Under the pieces are notes generated by a model. That model did no database searches and was not told the origin of the DNA. It saw only the letters and a list, made by a program, of their open reading frames with translations. This document shows positions 60,762 through 64,000 of a stretch of 64,000 nucleotides of DNA, in pieces. Positions within the stretch are counted from its first letter, which is position 1, and the number at the start of each line of letters is the position of its first letter. The DNA is taken from NCBI GenBank assembly GCA_965228905.1, contig CBDDII010000002.1, forward strand, positions 744,001-808,000, read 5' to 3'. Made by a program: the position numbers and the translations under genes. Origin of the DNA: CALKXV01 sp965228905 (GTDB lineage: Bacteria > Pseudomonadota > Alphaproteobacteria > Rhodobacterales > Rhodobacteraceae).

Positions 60762-62126
60762 ATGCGTCGTATCACTGAACCGGAACGTCAGATTGACGTT
60801 ATTCTCGAAACCGATGTTGTCGTGGTTGGCTCCGGCCCCGGCGGGTTGGCGGCGGCCCTTGCCGCCGCGCGCGCGGGAGTCGACGTTGCTTTGGTGGAAC
60901 GGTTCGGCTGCATGGGTGGCAACATCACCGTTGTCGGTGTCGAGGGGTTCGCCTGGTATCGTCACGAGGAAACGATCGAGGCGGGCGGGATCGCACGGGA
61001 GTTCGAGGACCGTGCAAAGGAGATGGGTGCCGCCGTGCCGGAAAGCCAGTCGCTGAGCTACGAGTTGGACAGCGAGGGGTTCAAGATCGTCGCCGACCGT
61101 CTTGTCGAGGAAGCGGGCGTTCACCCGATGATGCACCGCCAATTCGTGGCCCCGATCATGGATGGTGATGCAATCATCGGCGTTATCACCGAATCCAAAG
61201 CAGGGCGCGAGGCGATCCTGGGGAAAGTCGTGATCGACGCCACCGGTGACGCTGACGTTGCGCATCGGGCCGGTGCGCCGACGCGCCGCACACCGCGCGA
61301 AAAGATGATGGCCGCCTCGGTCATGTTCCATCTTGCCGGGGTCGACAAACGGGCTTTCATGGAGGGTGTTCGCAACGATCCGCAGACCTACAAGGATTGG
61401 GGTGGCGGCGGCGAATGGCAGATCGAGACTTCGGGCAAGGAAGACGCGATGTTTTCGCCCTTCATCAAAAAGCCCTTCGAGCAGGCGATCAAGGAAGGGG
61501 TTATTCCCGCGGACCTGACCACGGTTGCCGGAACCTGGGGGGCGATGCACGACACGGGCGAGTTGACCTATATGAACCTGATCCACCTCGACGAGATCGA
61601 CGGGACCGACCCCGACTCGCTGACCCGGGGAGAGATCGAGGGGCGGCGGCAGGTTGGTCACGCCATCGAGGCGCTTCGCCGTTACATGCCCGGATGCGAA
61701 AAGGCGCGGCTGCGGAATTTCGGCATGACCATCGGTATCCGCGATACGCGCAAGATTGATGCACTTTATGACATGACCGAAGCGGACGTGCGCGAACAAG
61801 GTCGGTTCGAGGATTCCATCGGGATTTACCCGGAGTTCATCGACGGTTACGGCATCCTGATCCTGCCGACCACCGGGCGTTACATGCAGCTTCCATTCCG
61901 GTCGCTTTTGCCGAAGAAGGTCAAGAACCTGGTCATTGCTGGACGTTCCAGTGGCGGCGACCGGATCGCCCATGCGGCAACGCGCAACATGTCCTGTTGT
62001 GCGGTGATGGGGCAGGGCGCAGGGGTGGCGGCGGCGCTGGCCGTGAAGTCGAACCGGGATGTGGCGAATGCGGATATTAATGCCGTGCAGGCAGAATTGG
62101 GCCGGCAGGGCGTGCGGTATACGTGA
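60762..62126 (+). CDS. FAD-dependent oxidoreductase (FAD_oxidored family)
   Basis: 454 residues from the ATG at 60762 with AAAGG upstream. The dinucleotide motif is VVVVGSGPGGLAAALAAARAGVDVALVERFGCMGGNIT, and a late FAD block reads NLVIAGRSSGGDRIAHAATRNMSCCAVMGQGAGVAAAL. The substrate is not evident. It follows the RpiR gene on the same strand after 216 non-coding bases and converges with the DAO-type oxidase gene. Confidence 0.85.
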   Translation: MRRITEPERQIDVILETDVVVVGSGPGGLAAALAAARAGVDVALVERFGCMGGNITVVGVEGFAWYRHEETIEAGGIAREFEDRAKEMGAAVPESQSLSYELDSEGFKIVADRLVEEAGVHPMMHRQFVAPIMDGDAIIGVITESKAGREAILGKVVIDATGDADVAHRAGAPTRRTPREKMMAASVMFHLAGVDKRAFMEGVRNDPQTYKDWGGGGEWQIETSGKEDAMFSPFIKKPFEQAIKEGVIPADLTTVAGTWGAMHDTGELTYMNLIHLDEIDGTDPDSLTRGEIEGRRQVGHAIEALRRYMPGCEKARLRNFGMTIGIRDTRKIDALYDMTEADVREQGRFEDSIGIYPEFIDGYGILILPTTGRYMQLPFRSLLPKKVKNLVIAGRSSGGDRIAHAATRNMSCCAVMGQGAGVAAALAVKSNRDVANADINAVQAELGRQGVRYT

Positions 62127-62130
62127 CCGG

Positions 62131-63432
62131 CTACCAGCCGAAGCGGTCGCGGATGCGATAGACAAGGACCGAGGGTGCCAGGAACCAGGGCGAACCGGTG
62201 TAGAAAGGCCGGGTGGGGAAGGGGATCTCTTCGAAGGCGGTTGTTGCCTCGTCCAGCCCGGCCGCCTTTCGGCCCAACTTCATGCCAAGGTAGCCCGCCA
62301 TCCCGGTGCCCGAGCCGCAGTATCCCATTGCAAAGTACAACCCGCGATCCTCGCCCGCGTGCATCAATGTGTCAAAGCTGTAGCCCACGGTGCCGCACCA
62401 TGACCGGCTGATCCGGGTCCGGTGCAACTCGGGAAATATCCGCCGCAGATCGGCCAGAAGGCGTGGCCCGGTCTTGTCGGGATCACTTTCCGACAGAGAG
62501 ACCCGGCCGCCAAAGAGGATGCGCGTGCGGTCGGGCGAGGGGCGATAGTAGGTCACGATTCGGCGCGTGTCCGACAGCACGCGGTCGGTCGGCATAAGCT
62601 GGTCCATCAAGTCACGCGGCAGTGTCTCGGTCGCGATCATGTAGGACCCAATTGGAATGACGCGCCGTTGGTGCCAGGGTTGCAAAGGGCCGCTGTAGCC
62701 GTTCGTGGCGAGGACGACCTTGCTGGCACGCAGGGCACCCTTTTCAGTCGCAATTCTAAAGCCCGGCTCTTTGCGATCCAACTCCGTCGCCCGTGCATTG
62801 CCGACGATTGCGATACCTGCGTCGCGACAAAGCCTTAGCAAACCGGCGTGGTATTTCGCGGGTTCGATGCTGGCGTGGTATGGAAAGACCGCGCCGCCGA
62901 GATAGGCATCGGTGCCAAGCTCGCCCGACATCTCGTCTTGCGCGACCATGTAAGCGCCACTGTCAAAGGCGGGATTCGGCGCCGCGATGGCGTTTTCAAG
63001 ATGTTTCAGCGCTCGGGGATGGTGGGCCCCGTGAAACCGCCCGACGGTGCGGAATTCGGCGTCGATCCCTTCGCCTGCAATGAAATCCCGCGTGAAGTCA
63101 TAAGACGCCTGACCCTCTTTCAGGATCCGGGTGGCAAGGTCGTTGCCGTATCGCGCGGCAAGTTTGGCGAAGGATGGCTTGATGCTGGTCGACATCTGCC
63201 CGCCATTGCGCGTGCTGCACCCAAAGCCGGGTGTTTCTGCCTCGATCACGACAGTGGATAAACCCGCGCGGGCCGTGACAAGTGCCGCATGTAGACCGGT
63301 GTAGCCCGCGCCGATGACGGCGACATCTGCTTCGGAAGGGAGCGTTGTGTCGGGATCGTCCTCAGGCGGGGTGCCGTCCCACCAATAGGGTCGGGCGATA
63401 TAATCGTCGGCAAAGTCGGCCCCGCGTGCCAT
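62131..63432 (-). CDS. DAO-family FAD oxidase, gamma-glutamylputrescine oxidase-like
   Basis: 433 residues. FAD-binding DVAVIGAGYTGLHAALVTARAGLSTVVIEAE is near the N-terminus, then CSTRNGGQMSTSIKPSF (PuuB/OrdL-like), and the late block YFAMGYCGSGTGMAGYLGMKLG. PuuB-type enzymes oxidise the gamma-glutamylated amine to an aldehyde, the step between the ligase at 54423 and the aldehyde dehydrogenase at 52670. It is downstream of a PotC-like permease gene on the same strand (5-base gap). Confidence 0.88.
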   Translation of the reverse strand: MARGADFADDYIARPYWWDGTPPEDDPDTTLPSEADVAVIGAGYTGLHAALVTARAGLSTVVIEAETPGFGCSTRNGGQMSTSIKPSFAKLAARYGNDLATRILKEGQASYDFTRDFIAGEGIDAEFRTVGRFHGAHHPRALKHLENAIAAPNPAFDSGAYMVAQDEMSGELGTDAYLGGAVFPYHASIEPAKYHAGLLRLCRDAGIAIVGNARATELDRKEPGFRIATEKGALRASKVVLATNGYSGPLQPWHQRRVIPIGSYMIATETLPRDLMDQLMPTDRVLSDTRRIVTYYRPSPDRTRILFGGRVSLSESDPDKTGPRLLADLRRIFPELHRTRISRSWCGTVGYSFDTLMHAGEDRGLYFAMGYCGSGTGMAGYLGMKLGRKAAGLDEATTAFEEIPFPTRPFYTGSPWFLAPSVLVYRIRDRFGW

Positions 63433-63437
63433 GTCGA

Positions 63438-64000
63438 TCAGTCAGAGGCCGGGGGACGTTGGACCACGACCGAGATCAGCGCCAACAACCCCGAGCCGAT
63501 CATCAGGAAGAAGGACACTGCATTCAGAACCGGGGTCGATCCGACCTTGGCCATCCGGTCGTACATGGTGATGGTCAGCGGGCTTTCCGATCCGACGAGG
63601 AATAGCGTGGTGTTGAAATTCTCGAACGAAACAAGGAAGGCCACGATCCAGGCCGCGATCATAGCAGGCTTCAGGAAAGGCAGTGTAACGGTGTAGAGAA
63701 CCCGCGCACGTGTCGCGCCGAGATTCAGCGCGGCCTCTTCCAGCGACATATCGAATTTCCGCAACCGAGCCGTGATGACAAGCGAGGTGATCGTCACGAT
63801 GAATGAAAACTGGCCAAGGACCACCAGAAGAAGGCCGGGACGCAGGAAGGAAAGTTCGACCTCATAGCTGTCCCAGATCGAATTGGCGACGTTGCTGGCG
63901 AAAACAAGGATCGAGATGCCGAGGATGACTCCGGGAATGACCAGCGGCACGATCATGACGATATAAAGCGCGTTTTTGAACGGGAATTCGCGACGCACGA
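63438..64000 (-). CDS. ABC transporter permease, PotC-like (5' end outside window)
   Basis: At least 187 residues of a permease whose start lies beyond base 64000; the first in-window GTG is internal. It has membrane helices and the EAA loop EEAALNLGATRARVLYTVTLPFLKPAMIAAW that contacts the ATPase. The sequence type (FVSFENFNTTLFLVG) matches spermidine/putrescine-class PotC subunits. It lies 5 bases before the DAO oxidase gene, so uptake and oxidation of a polyamine-like compound are probably coupled. Confidence 0.87.
   Translation of the reverse strand, partial: VRREFPFKNALYIVMIVPLVIPGVILGISILVFASNVANSIWDSYEVELSFLRPGLLLVVLGQFSFIVTITSLVITARLRKFDMSLEEAALNLGATRARVLYTVTLPFLKPAMIAAWIVAFLVSFENFNTTLFLVGSESPLTITMYDRMAKVGSTPVLNAVSFFLMIGSGLLALISVVVQRPPASD

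Noticed and set aside
59604..62165. An 853-residue minus-strand open frame
   Set aside because: It is antisense to the RpiR and FAD oxidoreductase genes, which have clear motifs.
1..64000. CRISPR arrays, prophage structural genes, rRNA operons
   Set aside because: I saw no regularly spaced repeats, no phage structural genes and no rRNA sequence; the tandem repeats found are coding.

Overview
The window looks like a chromosome segment of a marine alphaproteobacterium of the Rhodobacteraceae (roseobacter group). This is inferred from the high G+C, the mreBCD-PBP2-rodA layout, the TRAP and sugar ABC transporters, and the gene families seen; no rRNA or marker gene is present to confirm it. Coding density is high, and many genes overlap by 4 to 8 bases, which indicates long operons.

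Layout. 1-2120: partial PiT phosphate permease, a NUDIX hydrolase, a small ORF, a pair of inverted stem-loop repeats and thymidine kinase, all on the minus strand. 2375-12675: an unusual plus-strand signalling cluster with a soluble Ser/Thr kinase, an FHA protein with a long acidic disordered region, a PP2C phosphatase, three dynamin-like or P-loop GTPases, a small possible Roadblock-like protein and an unknown protein. It reads straight into the cell-elongation operon mreB-mreC-mreD-PBP2-rodA and a hydroxyacid dehydrogenase (12882-19455). I consider this kinase-GTPase block the best candidate for an undescribed system. 19457-24741: SseB-like protein, uracil-DNA glycosylase family protein, an ArsR/permease pair with a palindromic operator, and a KpsT/KpsE-type polysaccharide export pair without KpsM.

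24803-32513: tRNA-Gln(UUG) whose 3' end is repeated exactly (13 bases) at 32501-32513. Together these bracket an island of about 7.6 kb. It holds a recombinase C-terminal remnant, a YqiJ-like/flotillin pair, and a three-gene block (VWA metallopeptidase, MoxR-like AAA ATPase, unknown 522-residue protein) of lower G+C.

32619-39473: a FadR-type regulator divergent from SDR, acyl-CoA dehydrogenase, acyl-CoA synthetase, APH-fold kinase and thiolase genes. The set resembles the levulinate/4-hydroxyacid (Lva, ACAD10/11-like) pathway. 39491-47997: a frameshifted gene and a Gfo/Idh/MocA dehydrogenase divergent from a YtfQRT-YjfF-like sugar ABC transporter and a second FadR-type regulator. 48017-51347: glutathionyl-hydroquinone reductase, DODA-type dioxygenase and DoxX, divergent from a LysR regulator. 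51523-64000: a long minus-strand operon (N-formylglutamate amidohydrolase, TRAP transporter, glutamine-synthetase-like ligase, VOC protein, aldehyde dehydrogenase, Fe-alcohol dehydrogenase) divergent from an RpiR regulator. It is followed by two FAD oxidoreductases and a partial PotC-like permease. Together these suggest gamma-glutamylation-based catabolism of an imported amine.
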